Assembly: GCA_947500505.1 (NCBI GenBank)
Contig: CANMSL010000010.1
Location: 62,001 to 126,000, forward strand
DNA length: 64,000 bases
Source: an uncultured Aquimarina sp.
GTDB lineage: Bacteria; Bacteroidota; Bacteroidia; Flavobacteriales; Flavobacteriaceae
Direction of reading: 5' to 3'
The position numbers and the translations under genes are program-made. Positions 1 to 9,340 of this stretch are shown here, in pieces. Under the pieces are notes generated by a model. The model was not told where the DNA came from, ran no database searches, and saw only the letters and a list, made by a program, of their open reading frames with translations. Each line of letters starts with the position of its first letter. Position 1 is the first letter of the stretch.

Positions 1-486
1 AGAAACTTTAGTAATTGGATATTGATGTAAGAATACCACTTCATTGTTGACATCTTTTAAATCGTCTGGTAACGGTATTGATTCAACCTCATCTATCGAT
101 GTCTCTACTTTAAGGCCTAGTTTATTTATTCTGAATTTTTGTGAAAAATATAACTAATTGGAAATAAATGACTTGAAGTCTTTTTGAAGATATAAATAGT
201 CAATGTTTTTCTTAGAGCTAATCAAATCATGATCAAGTAAAAGACTATTCCCTAAATGTTCTAAAATAATACTTTTAGTATTATAACTTAAAGCAATACT
301 TTCTTTTGGAAATATTTCACGAATTAAATTATTTGATATATCAAAAATCTTAACTGTATCGGAAGTTTTTTCATAAAAAGCAAAAATATCATTACCATTA
401 GGAAGTTTTTGTTTTTGTGAAAAAGATTGTGCAAAGTTTAGCAAAACAATCACAAATATTATAATGCGAGATTCAGAATTGAACAA
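1..486 (-). pseudogene. Stop-interrupted secreted paralogue of the next upstream gene, running off the left edge
   Basis: The first 110 codons (486 down to 154) give a signal-peptide protein whose mature part (PNGNDIFAFYEK, then a LREIF-like and a LGNSLLL-like stretch) matches the N-terminus of the neighbouring 344-aa protein. The reading frame ends at a TAG at 156-154 but continues open in the same frame for 51 more codons to base 1. That continuation (LYFSQKFRINKLGLK) aligns with the paralogue's LGFQEKYEINKETGLS region, so the TAG lies inside what was one gene. There is no ATG start, only a TTG at 486. It is best read as a decayed second copy of a putative immunity gene. A functional truncated protein cannot be excluded. 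Confidence 0.7.
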
Positions 487-506
487 AAGGAGAAATATTT
501 AGATGA

Positions 507-1541
507 TTAATCGTATCCATAAGTCACCATTTCAATAGGTTTATTATTATGCTTAACATTAATTTCAATTAATCTATCTCGTTCATCATATTTATACCTT
601 TGTTCAACAGACCTATCGCTTGAATAATGTTTTATTGTTTCTGAACAACTTAAGCGGTCTTTTTTATAGGTATATGTAATTGTTTCAAAATGAAGAAACT
701 CAAATTGTTTTGTCATATCTTTAAAAAGCATACTTAAAAAGAAACCTTCTCCTTTTTTCGAGATGAGTTCTTCAAACTGTTTATAATTTTTAGTTCTATA
801 TTCTTTTAATGAAATTAGATTATCTTCACTATCATATTTTGCTCTATAATATGTAATACTTTTACGTCCCGCTGACGTACTACTACCAGAAGTATTTATA
901 ACTAGGCTATCAGATATTAAATCTTGATCATTAAATAAGAAATACAGCCGTGATACCTTTTTTCCTTTTTCATATTTAGTATAAATGTATATTTTGTTTT
1001 CTTCATCAAAAGTTTTATCTAACCTATTTAAATAAGCAATTGAATCTTTGTTTTCTTCATAGTATTTAAGATATTCTTTTTCTTCTTTTGTCAATTCTGA
1101 AGGAGATGGAGGTGGAGGTTGATTCTCAAAATATTCATTAGAATATATTAGCCTACTCAAACCTGTTTCTTTATTAATTTCATATTTTTCCTGAAAACCA
1201 AGTTCTGGCTCAATAAAATTATCTTTTTGCATACTTGTTGCCAAATAGGCTGTTTTCTTTTTAGAGAAGAATATTTGACTAGATATGAAACCTGTTTCAC
1301 CTAAATAATGTAATAAAATTTCTTTATTAAAGAAATCATATGCAATATCTTTATTTAAGTGTACTTCTCTAACTAAATAATCATTATTGTCATATATATG
1401 AATAATATTTCCTTTTTTTTCATACATATTATAGTAATCATTACCATCTGGCGTAGGTACTTTTTTCTTTTGAGAAAAAGTGGATGTCGTTGTCATTGTT
1501 AAAATAATTAAGAGTAAGTATGTATAAAAATACTTTTTCAT
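507..1541 (-). CDS. Secreted protein, candidate immunity partner of the metzincin-like effector
   Basis: This 344-aa protein begins with a clear signal peptide (about residues 1-23, cleavage near TFS-Q) and has no lipobox, so it should be periplasmic or outer-membrane. I do not recognise the family. The C-terminal third contains repeated short beta-type segments ending in Y-x-Y/Y-x-Y-D (for example YKYDERDRL and VTYGYD). Its ATG overlaps the stop of the upstream protease gene by 4 bp (ATGA), which suggests translational coupling. A secreted partner coupled to a predicted toxin fits the usual position of a T6SS immunity gene, and a degenerate second copy follows it. The immunity role is inferred from context only. 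Confidence 0.6.
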   Translation of the reverse strand: MKKYFYTYLLLIILTMTTTSTFSQKKKVPTPDGNDYYNMYEKKGNIIHIYDNNDYLVREVHLNKDIAYDFFNKEILLHYLGETGFISSQIFFSKKKTAYLATSMQKDNFIEPELGFQEKYEINKETGLSRLIYSNEYFENQPPPPSPSELTKEEKEYLKYYEENKDSIAYLNRLDKTFDEENKIYIYTKYEKGKKVSRLYFLFNDQDLISDSLVINTSGSSTSAGRKSITYYRAKYDSEDNLISLKEYRTKNYKQFEELISKKGEGFFLSMLFKDMTKQFEFLHFETITYTYKKDRLSCSETIKHYSSDRSVEQRYKYDERDRLIEINVKHNNKPIEMVTYGYD

Positions 1542-3421
1542 GGTTTAGTAATATTAAGCGTAGGCGCAATAATGTTTAGTTTTGGTGGTGTAATGGCTTT
1601 TAATGGAGCAACAGGTAAAGTTAATGCTAAAGCTCTTTTTACGACTTCATCATCATTTTGTAATAGTTTCCATTGCCATTGGTAAAAAGATATACGATCA
1701 TTTGTATTAAAAACAGTACTACTCTTTTTATAATAATGATTTTTATAAGAAGGATGAGCCCCATATTGAATGGTTGTTGTGGCGTAAGGTCCGGAAGGAG
1801 GTGGTGTGTCAATAAAGTCTTTTGTATCACTGATATTGCTACTGAACTCATAATACCAGCTATAATCCATTATATTTTCAGTAACACCCTGATTATACAA
1901 GTGTTTCGCGTGTGATGCTCTTTTTACAAAGAAAACACCCTTATTACCAGTTGTAGGAGATGCAGGGAAAATAAATACATTTTGCCAGTTTGGACTTACT
2001 GCAGGTTCTTTATACCAAGCTTTTTTAGTATTGTAGCTATTAAATGTGTGTTGTAATCCCATGGTATGGGCAGCTTCGTGAATGGCGGTATCAAAACCTG
2101 CAGATCCATTTTTATAAATAACTGCCCATTTACCGGTATCAGCAGCGTGGGTTTCTTCTACAGAATCTGCGGATCCATTTAATCCAGTTTTGTTTGCATT
2201 TGCATAATCATGGATAAACAATAAAAATCGTTCTTGTACTGTGCCGGCGAATCTACTGCGTACACTTCTTCTATCCGATTCAAAATGAGCAAAAGATACA
2301 GCTCTTGTGCCCGCAGATGCCTTATATTCTTCGTATAAAAACTTATTGTTGATGTATTCTTTATACTTTTCATGTTTGTAAGAACCGCCACTCGAGAAAC
2401 TAGCATCTGTAGCATCCAAGCAACCTGGAAGGGATTTTAGAGTGAAATCACATTCTACCATGGATTGTTCATAAGCTCTACCAATTCTTTTTTCGGTATC
2501 TGCTAGATTTGTTAAAGGGCCGAGAGCAGCGGTCGGAAAATCTGTACCTCCTGTTCTTTGGACTTTTACCAAAATGAAATCCAGCATATACTTTTGATCG
2601 TTCTTCATGACTCTTAACTCCCCAACTTCTATGCCATCTTGTGCAGGATCTATTTTACCACTGGCACTTCGGGCAGAGTTAATGTCTGTATGATAGGCCA
2701 GAATACTCACATCTTTATCCACCCCTGTACGGCAGGTTACAGATATTTCAACTTCTCCTGAAGCTAAATCAGCCTTTTTGATTTCATTGGGCTTAATAAC
2801 AAAATGATTTTCATATCCCGGTTCGGCTATCAAATGTATAGTATCATCATTATTCCCAAATTGAGGTCCTGCACTAGCTCCGGTTGATGGATTATCATTG
2901 CGTAAACCTAGTCGTAATTTTGCTTCGTTACTTTGGCGAATAGTAATCCAGGAAGGAAAATATTCCTTCCCGTGAACGGTAGACAATTTTGCCGACTGCT
3001 GAAAAATATTTTTGTAATCGCTTATTTTGGAAGCCAGGGTTTCGGTAGCGTCAATGTTCTTATCTTCCATGACAATAGGAACTTTACCTCCTACATTATT
3101 TGTGTCGGGATCGGTAATACTGTTAAAAACATTGTCATAAATGAAGTTGTAGCGTCCTCTTCTTTCTGTTAATACATCTGTTTTTCCAAAATCATAATGA
3201 TCGTCACCAATCCAGTCAAAACCATATCGAAGATCATCCTTTGAAGTAGCGGAAGTTCCATCAACTGTTCCTTCCATATAATCTTTCCACTTTGAATGTC
3301 TTCTAAAGTGTACAATGGGTTTTGCTGGAGTAGGAGGAGTTAGTGTCAACCTTGCTTTTTGATCATTGAAGAAACGTCCTGCAACTTCTATTTCCATTAC
3401 TAATTCTCGATCTCTAGACAT
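1538..3421 (-). CDS. Metzincin-type zinc metalloprotease, candidate T6SS effector
   Basis: This 627-aa protein has a full metzincin zinc motif, HEAAHTMGLQH (HExxHxxGxxH), at about residues 448-458 and a probable Met-turn, NIMDY, near Met518. It has no signal peptide, as expected for cargo loaded on a cytoplasmic T6SS spike. The N-terminal about 400 residues do not resemble a protease family I know and may carry the loading domain. It starts 3 bp after the DUF4280 PAAR-like gene and overlaps the next, secreted gene by 4 bp, giving the order spike, effector, putative immunity. Substrate and site of action are unknown; a periplasmic target would fit the secreted partner. Confidence 0.75.
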   Translation of the reverse strand: MSRDRELVMEIEVAGRFFNDQKARLTLTPPTPAKPIVHFRRHSKWKDYMEGTVDGTSATSKDDLRYGFDWIGDDHYDFGKTDVLTERRGRYNFIYDNVFNSITDPDTNNVGGKVPIVMEDKNIDATETLASKISDYKNIFQQSAKLSTVHGKEYFPSWITIRQSNEAKLRLGLRNDNPSTGASAGPQFGNNDDTIHLIAEPGYENHFVIKPNEIKKADLASGEVEISVTCRTGVDKDVSILAYHTDINSARSASGKIDPAQDGIEVGELRVMKNDQKYMLDFILVKVQRTGGTDFPTAALGPLTNLADTEKRIGRAYEQSMVECDFTLKSLPGCLDATDASFSSGGSYKHEKYKEYINNKFLYEEYKASAGTRAVSFAHFESDRRSVRSRFAGTVQERFLLFIHDYANANKTGLNGSADSVEETHAADTGKWAVIYKNGSAGFDTAIHEAAHTMGLQHTFNSYNTKKAWYKEPAVSPNWQNVFIFPASPTTGNKGVFFVKRASHAKHLYNQGVTENIMDYSWYYEFSSNISDTKDFIDTPPPSGPYATTTIQYGAHPSYKNHYYKKSSTVFNTNDRISFYQWQWKLLQNDDEVVKRALALTLPVAPLKAITPPKLNIIAPTLNITKP

Positions 3422-3424
3422 ACA

Positions 3425-4105
3425 CTATTCTTTGGTTTTATTCCAATCTTCCTCTGTTTCTAATAATTCTAACTTAGCAACACCATCAGCTTGTACAGTT
3501 CCAGTATAGGTTAATTGGGCTTTTTTACTATCAATCTTATTTCCACTGGTATCATTCACTTTCACCGTCATCGATTCACCAGGATCTACATTTTCCGTAC
3601 GGATATACATAGTCGCTTTTTCTCCGTAAATCATGTTGTCAATTTTTTCTTTTCCCGCTTCATCCATCCAATAGCTTTCTACTACTTTGGGAGCTTTGTC
3701 ATTGCCCATCATGGCACCTGGAATGGTCATGGCGATTTCTTTGAATTTCTCACTCGCACTACCAGCTGTATTGATCTGCATAGGTTGCAAGATGGTTACT
3801 TTACCACCTGTAGCGCACATGCATTCAGAATCTTCGTATAAGAATTTTTTACTTCCACCCAAAGTGGAGGTTTTGGTAGTTTTTGTCCATTTTTGTAAGG
3901 CTGGAATACAAGGTAAATATCCACCACTGGTTGGTTTTAATTTACATTGCCCAAAAGTAGCAGGCACCTGATTGTCCATATCGGTAGCTTTAAACTTACC
4001 TTGGATTTTTACTTTTTGATTTTGCGTTACTAAAAGCTTAGCAGGCACAAATCCCTGATTGCATTGTAATAATGCACCATCTAATACATATATTTTACTA
4101 CTCAT
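3425..4105 (-). CDS. DUF4280 PAAR-like spike protein with C-terminal Ig-like extension
   Basis: The 226-aa protein has the DUF4280 pattern of PAAR-like proteins: a short N-terminal strand ending in a cysteine (GALLQCNQG), a central FGQCK / LPCIPALQKW segment and CMCATGGKVTI before residue 110. Such proteins cap the VgrG trimer and carry effectors. Residues about 125-226 form an extra domain with the signature W-x10-YG-x4-YIRTE-x4-GES-x-TVKV, resembling residues about 155-230 of the 766-aa candidate effector further along the locus. It overlaps the 295-aa gene by 8 bp and is followed 3 bp later by the metzincin-like gene, so it probably delivers that protein. Confidence 0.85.
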   Translation of the reverse strand: MSSKIYVLDGALLQCNQGFVPAKLLVTQNQKVKIQGKFKATDMDNQVPATFGQCKLKPTSGGYLPCIPALQKWTKTTKTSTLGGSKKFLYEDSECMCATGGKVTILQPMQINTAGSASEKFKEIAMTIPGAMMGNDKAPKVVESYWMDEAGKEKIDNMIYGEKATMYIRTENVDPGESMTVKVNDTSGNKIDSKKAQLTYTGTVQADGVAKLELLETEEDWNKTKE

Positions 4106-4985
4106 CTTTTTCTAAATTAAAGGTTATAGTAGTTGCCTTTTTATATAAATCCTTTACCTCAAAGGAGTATTCCAACTTTCCTTTGGTTACCAATCCAAAC
4201 TCTGGCTTTACTTTATAGGTTCCTTTATAATCAAAATCAAGCGTGTGTTTATCGCCTGGATTCGTTGGTAATTTGCCTAAAAATCCATTAAGCTTAGCTA
4301 ATGGAAACTTTTTATGATCAATATCCATTTCGGCATCTGAGGTAATAATTACTTTCGTAAACCCAATGTCCTGTTTGGAGATCTTTTTTTGTTCCAAAAT
4401 TGGGATATCAATATTTCCAAGGGCATTAGCAGTTACTTTAGGTTGTTCAATTAATTTTTTATCTTCAAATTCTTGATAAAAAATATTTGTAAAAAAGAAC
4501 TGATAAAAATTATCTTCTATAAATACTCGTTGAATATTATCTTCTTGTAATTGCCAATCCAAATCACTCGTCATTTTAAGCAAATCAGGGTATTCTTTTA
4601 ATAGATCTGTTTTGATCTCTTTCCATTTTTGTCTTATTTCTTGAGTGTTAACTACTTTATTAAGTTTAAAACTTTTATCAGCTTTAAATTCCAACATATC
4701 ATTAATTGCTGCTACCTTTAGCGCAATTTTTTGAGCTTTGTCTACTTTGCGGATGACACTAAATTTCTCATTAAGTAGAAATCGTTTTTGTATTTCCATC
4801 CTGTAGTTAAGTAAACCATCTTGATCCATACCATAAAAGGTAAGATCAAATTCTATTCCAACTGCCGAATGAGATTTGTTTTTACCTTGTTCTACGTAAT
4901 TTATTATCTCTGCAGTATAGGTACGTGTAACTCGCTCTCCGTTGAGTTTAATGATTTGGGTGGTATGAGATAGAGCGCGTGGCAT
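4098..4985 (-). CDS. Putative T6SS effector loader, paralogue of the 15012-15908 product
   Basis: This 295-aa cytoplasmic protein has no signal peptide or membrane segment. It matches the 298-aa product at 15012-15908 in length and in a central helical stretch: IRQKWKEIKTDLLKEY here, IQKKWINVKNSLQEKY there, followed by a long helix and an aromatic-rich segment. Both genes stand directly upstream of a DUF4280 spike gene, one in each VgrG module. That conserved place suggests an adaptor or chaperone that loads cargo on the spike, comparable in position to DUF4123 or DUF1795 proteins of Proteobacteria, though I see no sequence relation to them. It overlaps the DUF4280 gene by 8 bp. Confidence 0.6.
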   Translation of the reverse strand: MPRALSHTTQIIKLNGERVTRTYTAEIINYVEQGKNKSHSAVGIEFDLTFYGMDQDGLLNYRMEIQKRFLLNEKFSVIRKVDKAQKIALKVAAINDMLEFKADKSFKLNKVVNTQEIRQKWKEIKTDLLKEYPDLLKMTSDLDWQLQEDNIQRVFIEDNFYQFFFTNIFYQEFEDKKLIEQPKVTANALGNIDIPILEQKKISKQDIGFTKVIITSDAEMDIDHKKFPLAKLNGFLGKLPTNPGDKHTLDFDYKGTYKVKPEFGLVTKGKLEYSFEVKDLYKKATTITFNLEKDE

Positions 4986-5002
4986 TTTTCTGTAAGATTC
5001 TA

Positions 5003-6034
5003 TTATCTTGAGGTTTCATAAACCTTTATTATTGTTTTCTTTAACTCTATACGTTCGATATCGCTTTCTAAAAATACTTTAATATTACTATTATATTTAT
5101 CTACTTCGAGTATTAATATTCCTTCATTTCTTTTTTCTTGTTTGTATACTGCATCGAAAACCTTAAAGATTTCTTCTTCATTAAAAAATACTTTAGCACC
5201 ATATCCATTACCATTCGAATCATTCCAATTCATAACAATTTTTGAAGGAATTGCACGTTCTACCATTTTAGTAATAAACGGATTTTCTCCGTAAGTATTA
5301 AAAAACTCACCATTATATGAATTAACCAAAATTGTTTTGAGCTTGGGGTTTCCGTCAGCTTTAAAATTTATTTTTGGAGCCCAAATATATTTTTTTCGAT
5401 AGGTATCCCATAGACCAAAAGGAATATTGTTAACATCAATAGCGCCTTTTATATCTTCTTCAATAATATTGGATTTTATAACCTTCAGATAATCATCCAA
5501 AGTTCTTGTAGCATAAGGTTTAAATTCTTCTATTGTCATTTTAATTTCTGAAGCCTGATAACGTGCAATTTCTGTTGTAAAACTTCCGTATAACCAAACA
5601 ACAATAACTCCACCAGGAGCTAAACCAATTACAATACTGTCCGGAAATTCTTTCTTATTTTGCGAATTAATATAGCCTTCTTCGAATAGTTGAGTCAATT
5701 TTTTTTTAGGTAGCTCAAACGTACCTCCATAAAACTTTTCTTCTAGATATGAGACCCATTTAATGTCAAATTTGTAGGGTACGGGTTTAAAATCGTCCCC
5801 AACGATATGAGCCGCTCCAGTTTTTCCCCATCCTGTCATTAGCGTATGACCTTTAGGTATGTAGATAGATGACCCATCTTCCATATAAAAGTTTCCATCT
5901 ATAATCTCTGCAGCGTAATATTTTGGTGCGTTAGCGGTTGGACGCCATTCAAATTTTTTCATAGTATTTTGTTGACTATTACACGAGGAAGCTATGAATA
6001 GAATAATAAATAATGTTTTTATTTGTTTTTGCAT
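5003..6034 (-). CDS. DUF2931 family lipoprotein, candidate immunity protein to the DUF2235 lipase
   Basis: The 343-aa product has a lipoprotein signal (lipobox ASSC, Cys18) and a mature part with DUF2931 traits: a WRPTANAPKYYAAEII segment after the signal and a central GGVIVVWLYG strand. It starts 5 bp after the stop of the DUF2235 lipase gene. DUF2931 lipoproteins are often found beside T6SS lipase genes in Proteobacteria, where periplasmic immunity lipoproteins block phospholipase effectors. I infer the same here: self-protection in the periplasm against the neighbouring enzyme. Family assignment is from pattern recognition. Confidence 0.7.
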   Translation of the reverse strand: MQKQIKTLFIILFIASSCNSQQNTMKKFEWRPTANAPKYYAAEIIDGNFYMEDGSSIYIPKGHTLMTGWGKTGAAHIVGDDFKPVPYKFDIKWVSYLEEKFYGGTFELPKKKLTQLFEEGYINSQNKKEFPDSIVIGLAPGGVIVVWLYGSFTTEIARYQASEIKMTIEEFKPYATRTLDDYLKVIKSNIIEEDIKGAIDVNNIPFGLWDTYRKKYIWAPKINFKADGNPKLKTILVNSYNGEFFNTYGENPFITKMVERAIPSKIVMNWNDSNGNGYGAKVFFNEEEIFKVFDAVYKQEKRNEGILILEVDKYNSNIKVFLESDIERIELKKTIIKVYETSR

Positions 6035-6039
6035 ACGAA

Positions 6040-7503
6040 CTACCCTTCGTTAACTACTCGTGTTCTAATTCCATCTTCTCTATTAGGTTCATTAGGATAG
6101 ATAAACCCTAATTTTCTTCCATCATAATGTGCCGAGAAATGAAAATAATCATGTCTCAATTTTTTGATATTTTCACGATCCGAAGGATTGTCGAAAGAAA
6201 GTTTTGCTCGATTTCCAGCCACATATTTATCTAATTCGCCTTTTGTCCAAACTAAAATATCTTCTTGAATAGGGTAATCTTCTCTGATTTTACTTATTTT
6301 AAAATCCACATTTTTGTTTTTACCATACTCAGACATACAATGCAATGGAATAAAACTGTATCTATTACTAATACTTTCTCTAGTAGCTTTTAAATGTCCG
6401 TTCCAATCATCTAAAACCAATTCATCTGGATGATACCATCCTTGATCTATTAGATATTGTCTTTCTGCTCGACCTTTGTATAGAAAATGTGATTTAAAAA
6501 CCACTTTTGCTGTTTCGCTTTCAGTCTCTAAGTAACCGCCACCTATATCAGAATGGACACCGGGGAATAGTACTTCTTTTCCTCTACTTCCGGCACTTTT
6601 TATATCCGTTCTTCTAAAATTGGCTCTGTGCTCATCATCTGCTCCAATATGAAAAACGTGCTGGGCTTTGCTAATTGAATTAAGATGTAATTCTTGAGTG
6701 TCTGATCCGTGGGTTAAGCCATAGGAGGCAACCGTATCATATAAACCAACATACCGTACTATCAATGTTTTAACTTCGATGCCTTTCTCTTTTAAAAATT
6801 CTCCTAAAGGCCCAAAGTTTACTTCATAACGTATTATGGTTGGCGGACTATATCTTCCTCCTGGAATTACCGACTTAATTTGGTCTTTTCTTTTGGTAAT
6901 TTCATGTACGAAATTTCTAGAAGCAGCAGCACCTCGACTAAAACCAAATGTATCTACAGTTAAAGTATGTATGTTAAAAATACCTCCATCTTTAAGGCTC
7001 TTGTGAATCTCTTTGGCGACATCTTCGCATCCTTTTTTTACTTTTGCAGGTACACCTGTTTCTCCTTGTCCTAGTGCAACTCCCGGGAACCAACTATCTT
7101 CTCCATAATTTTCAGTACCGATTCCCTCTATGTAAACAGATAGCTGTTTGTGTTGTTCTTCATCTTTTTTCTCATAGTGGGGTTCCCCACGTGAAACATT
7201 AGAATAGTCATTTTCATAACTACTGCCTTCTTCGAAAATATATCGATCAGCTATGGTATCATTTCTGGTAGGATCTGAAACAGCTTTTTCGTGTTCGATA
7301 CGAGCTGCTGTATTTTTTCTATTATTTTGTGTTCCATCAAAAAAGACACCAACAGTAACATTCACGGCATCTTCAGGAGTTAATTCTTCATATTCTGCAT
7401 TGCCTACAAATACAGGAGCTGTTTGTACATTAATACCACTTAGTATATTTTTACTTACCTCTTGTGCTCCAGATGATGTCGCTGTTAATCCAATACTTCC
7501 CAT
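6040..7503 (-). CDS. DUF2235 alpha/beta-hydrolase, T6SS lipase effector (Tle1-like)
   Basis: The 487-aa product shows the DUF2235 hallmarks: FFDGTQNN at about residues 54-61, the nucleophile elbow GFSRGAA at 187-193 (Ser189 in G-x-S-x-G), YDTVAS with Asp256, and GVHSDIGGGY at 315-324 supplying acidic and His residues of the active site. Proteins of this class, such as Pseudomonas Tle1, are phospholipases injected by T6SS into the periplasm of rival cells. No signal peptide is present. The gene follows vgrG copy 1 by 52 bp and precedes the DUF2931 lipoprotein by 5 bp, a typical VgrG, lipase, immunity layout. Confidence 0.88.
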   Translation of the reverse strand: MGSIGLTATSSGAQEVSKNILSGINVQTAPVFVGNAEYEELTPEDAVNVTVGVFFDGTQNNRKNTAARIEHEKAVSDPTRNDTIADRYIFEEGSSYENDYSNVSRGEPHYEKKDEEQHKQLSVYIEGIGTENYGEDSWFPGVALGQGETGVPAKVKKGCEDVAKEIHKSLKDGGIFNIHTLTVDTFGFSRGAAASRNFVHEITKRKDQIKSVIPGGRYSPPTIIRYEVNFGPLGEFLKEKGIEVKTLIVRYVGLYDTVASYGLTHGSDTQELHLNSISKAQHVFHIGADDEHRANFRRTDIKSAGSRGKEVLFPGVHSDIGGGYLETESETAKVVFKSHFLYKGRAERQYLIDQGWYHPDELVLDDWNGHLKATRESISNRYSFIPLHCMSEYGKNKNVDFKISKIREDYPIQEDILVWTKGELDKYVAGNRAKLSFDNPSDRENIKKLRHDYFHFSAHYDGRKLGFIYPNEPNREDGIRTRVVNEG

Positions 7504-7555
7504 ACACCTTACTTAACTTAAAATATAAATACTAATCATATTCTCTAACATCTAA

Positions 7556-9340
7556 TTACTCACCATACTCTACAGTTTCTCCACTAGCAATCGTTATTTT
7601 ACCTCCTGCATTAGTTTTGATCTCTCCACTAGCATCAGTTGTTATTTCTTGAGCTTCTTGTTTATATTCACTGCTGATTACCTTAATGGTTTCGCCAATC
7701 TGTCGATCTTCGTTCGTAGCACTTATAAAATAGTCTTCAGATATTGTTTCATTTTTATTCTTACCAACAGAAACATCTAAGTTTTCCTCTACATTAATTC
7801 GCATATTTTTTGCATTCAACGTCATGTTTTCTCCGGCAGAAATGGTAATGTCATTATTAGCAGTGTCGATATGGATTATATTCTTGTTCTTATCCGTGAT
7901 CATAATAAATTCGGAACCATCGGCGTCATTTAATTCTACCGTATGACCACTTCTTGTTCGCAAAGCTTTAACATCATTATTTTGAGTATTCCAACCTGCA
8001 GGATTTGCTCCACCCGTATAAAGAGTCCCCAATACGTAAGGTCTTTCGGCATTACCGCCTTCAAAACCAATGAGTACTTCTTCATCAATTTCTGGGATAA
8101 AGTGAAATCCTTTTTCTCCACCCGCGTGCGGAGTTACTATTCTTAACCAAGGGGTTAATTCACCATTTTGTTTTTGCCAGGGAAACTGTACACGGATTCT
8201 TCCCATACCATCAGGATCGCTATTTTCCTTTACAATCGCTACCTGAGTTTCGCTTTTAGGAAATGCCGTAAAATCTGTATTTGGATATACGTCTAAATCA
8301 GCTGTTACTCCTTCAAATTTATTCTGATACTTTCCGTTTTCAGTATTTGTATGGGTTACTTTAGTGATTCTGAAATTACCATAATCTGCACCATCTCCTT
8401 TTATTGAGACTACTTGACCAATCTTTACGCCTGGATTATCACTTGATCCTTTAAAAACTACCTGCTTGATTTCTTCAGCTTTTTTTTGTTGCTCTACATG
8501 GGTGTCAAGCCTTTGTTTTAGAGAAGGATCATTGTATGAGTTAAGGTAAACATTAGTCTCATTAGGGAAAAGTTCATCACTTTTATTACTCGTAAACCCA
8601 TTGTAACCGTTAACACCTGAACTCACCTCACTGGAAGTAGTTTCGTGCTGGCCATCGGTTAGATAATCATTAGTAAAATATTTATAGTTATTCGATGAAG
8701 GTTTCAGATCCAAGGAAAATTCTTGTAAATCGTGCCCGTACGTTAAAGTAACTTCTTCCTCATCTTTAGGTTTTCCAAAAACCAAAGCACTACCATCATA
8801 ATAAAACCATTCACTGTATTGTGCCGCTATTCTGCTGGCATATTGAAAAGCACTTTCTTTATGTTGAACACTATAGTGGATATTTTCTGATCCTGAAGGA
8901 TTAAAAATGGTCTCTAATTTAGATTGATCGTATCTTTTGAAAGTTTCATCCAAAATAGTTGCTAGATCTACATCATTAAAAGAATTATAATGTGGTCCAT
9001 CATCAGCTATAATACTACAACTATGTGCTTTTATGGTCACCAGGTCACCGTTTTGTTGATGGAATCCCAAGGTGCTATTTACAGAAGTAACTACTCCTTT
9101 AAATTCGAATTCTTTATAGCCGGAGAAAGTTCCCAGTGAGGATATCTGAACGGTTATAATCTGTCCAAGATAATTTTTCGTTTGTGAGGCAATGTCTCCG
9201 GTTATATTTTCGAGTACATCCATCCTGCAAACCAATTCTAATATGTGGTGAGCATCAATTTCCTGATGTAGCATTAATCGTTTATAAGCATTTATAGGAG
9301 TTCCACCAATAAATATTTGTGTTTTAGATTGTAATGCCAT
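7556..9340 (-). CDS. vgrG: VgrG spike protein (TssI), copy 1
   Basis: The 594-aa protein is a Bacteroidetes VgrG: an N-terminal gp27-like part, then the gp5-type OB domain at about residues 365-447 (RIRVQFPWQKQ, WLRIVTPHAG, EVLIGFEGG, RPYVLGTLY). A beta-helical needle rich in alternating N/D/K/I follows to the C-terminus. It forms the trimeric tip on the Hcp tube. Residues 1 to about 473 are nearly identical to the copy at 15914-17698, whereas the tail from about residue 488 is quite different, so each copy probably presents a different spike or effector. The DUF2235 lipase, the second DUF4280 spike and the metzincin-like gene lie downstream. Confidence 0.96.
   Translation of the reverse strand: MALQSKTQIFIGGTPINAYKRLMLHQEIDAHHILELVCRMDVLENITGDIASQTKNYLGQIITVQISSLGTFSGYKEFEFKGVVTSVNSTLGFHQQNGDLVTIKAHSCSIIADDGPHYNSFNDVDLATILDETFKRYDQSKLETIFNPSGSENIHYSVQHKESAFQYASRIAAQYSEWFYYDGSALVFGKPKDEEEVTLTYGHDLQEFSLDLKPSSNNYKYFTNDYLTDGQHETTSSEVSSGVNGYNGFTSNKSDELFPNETNVYLNSYNDPSLKQRLDTHVEQQKKAEEIKQVVFKGSSDNPGVKIGQVVSIKGDGADYGNFRITKVTHTNTENGKYQNKFEGVTADLDVYPNTDFTAFPKSETQVAIVKENSDPDGMGRIRVQFPWQKQNGELTPWLRIVTPHAGGEKGFHFIPEIDEEVLIGFEGGNAERPYVLGTLYTGGANPAGWNTQNNDVKALRTRSGHTVELNDADGSEFIMITDKNKNIIHIDTANNDITISAGENMTLNAKNMRINVEENLDVSVGKNKNETISEDYFISATNEDRQIGETIKVISSEYKQEAQEITTDASGEIKTNAGGKITIASGETVEYGE

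Noticed and set aside
7943..8146. Opposite-strand frame inside vgrG, repeated at 16301-16504
   Set aside because: It appears twice only because the vgrG bodies are near-identical; codon third positions show the vgrG frame is the selected one.
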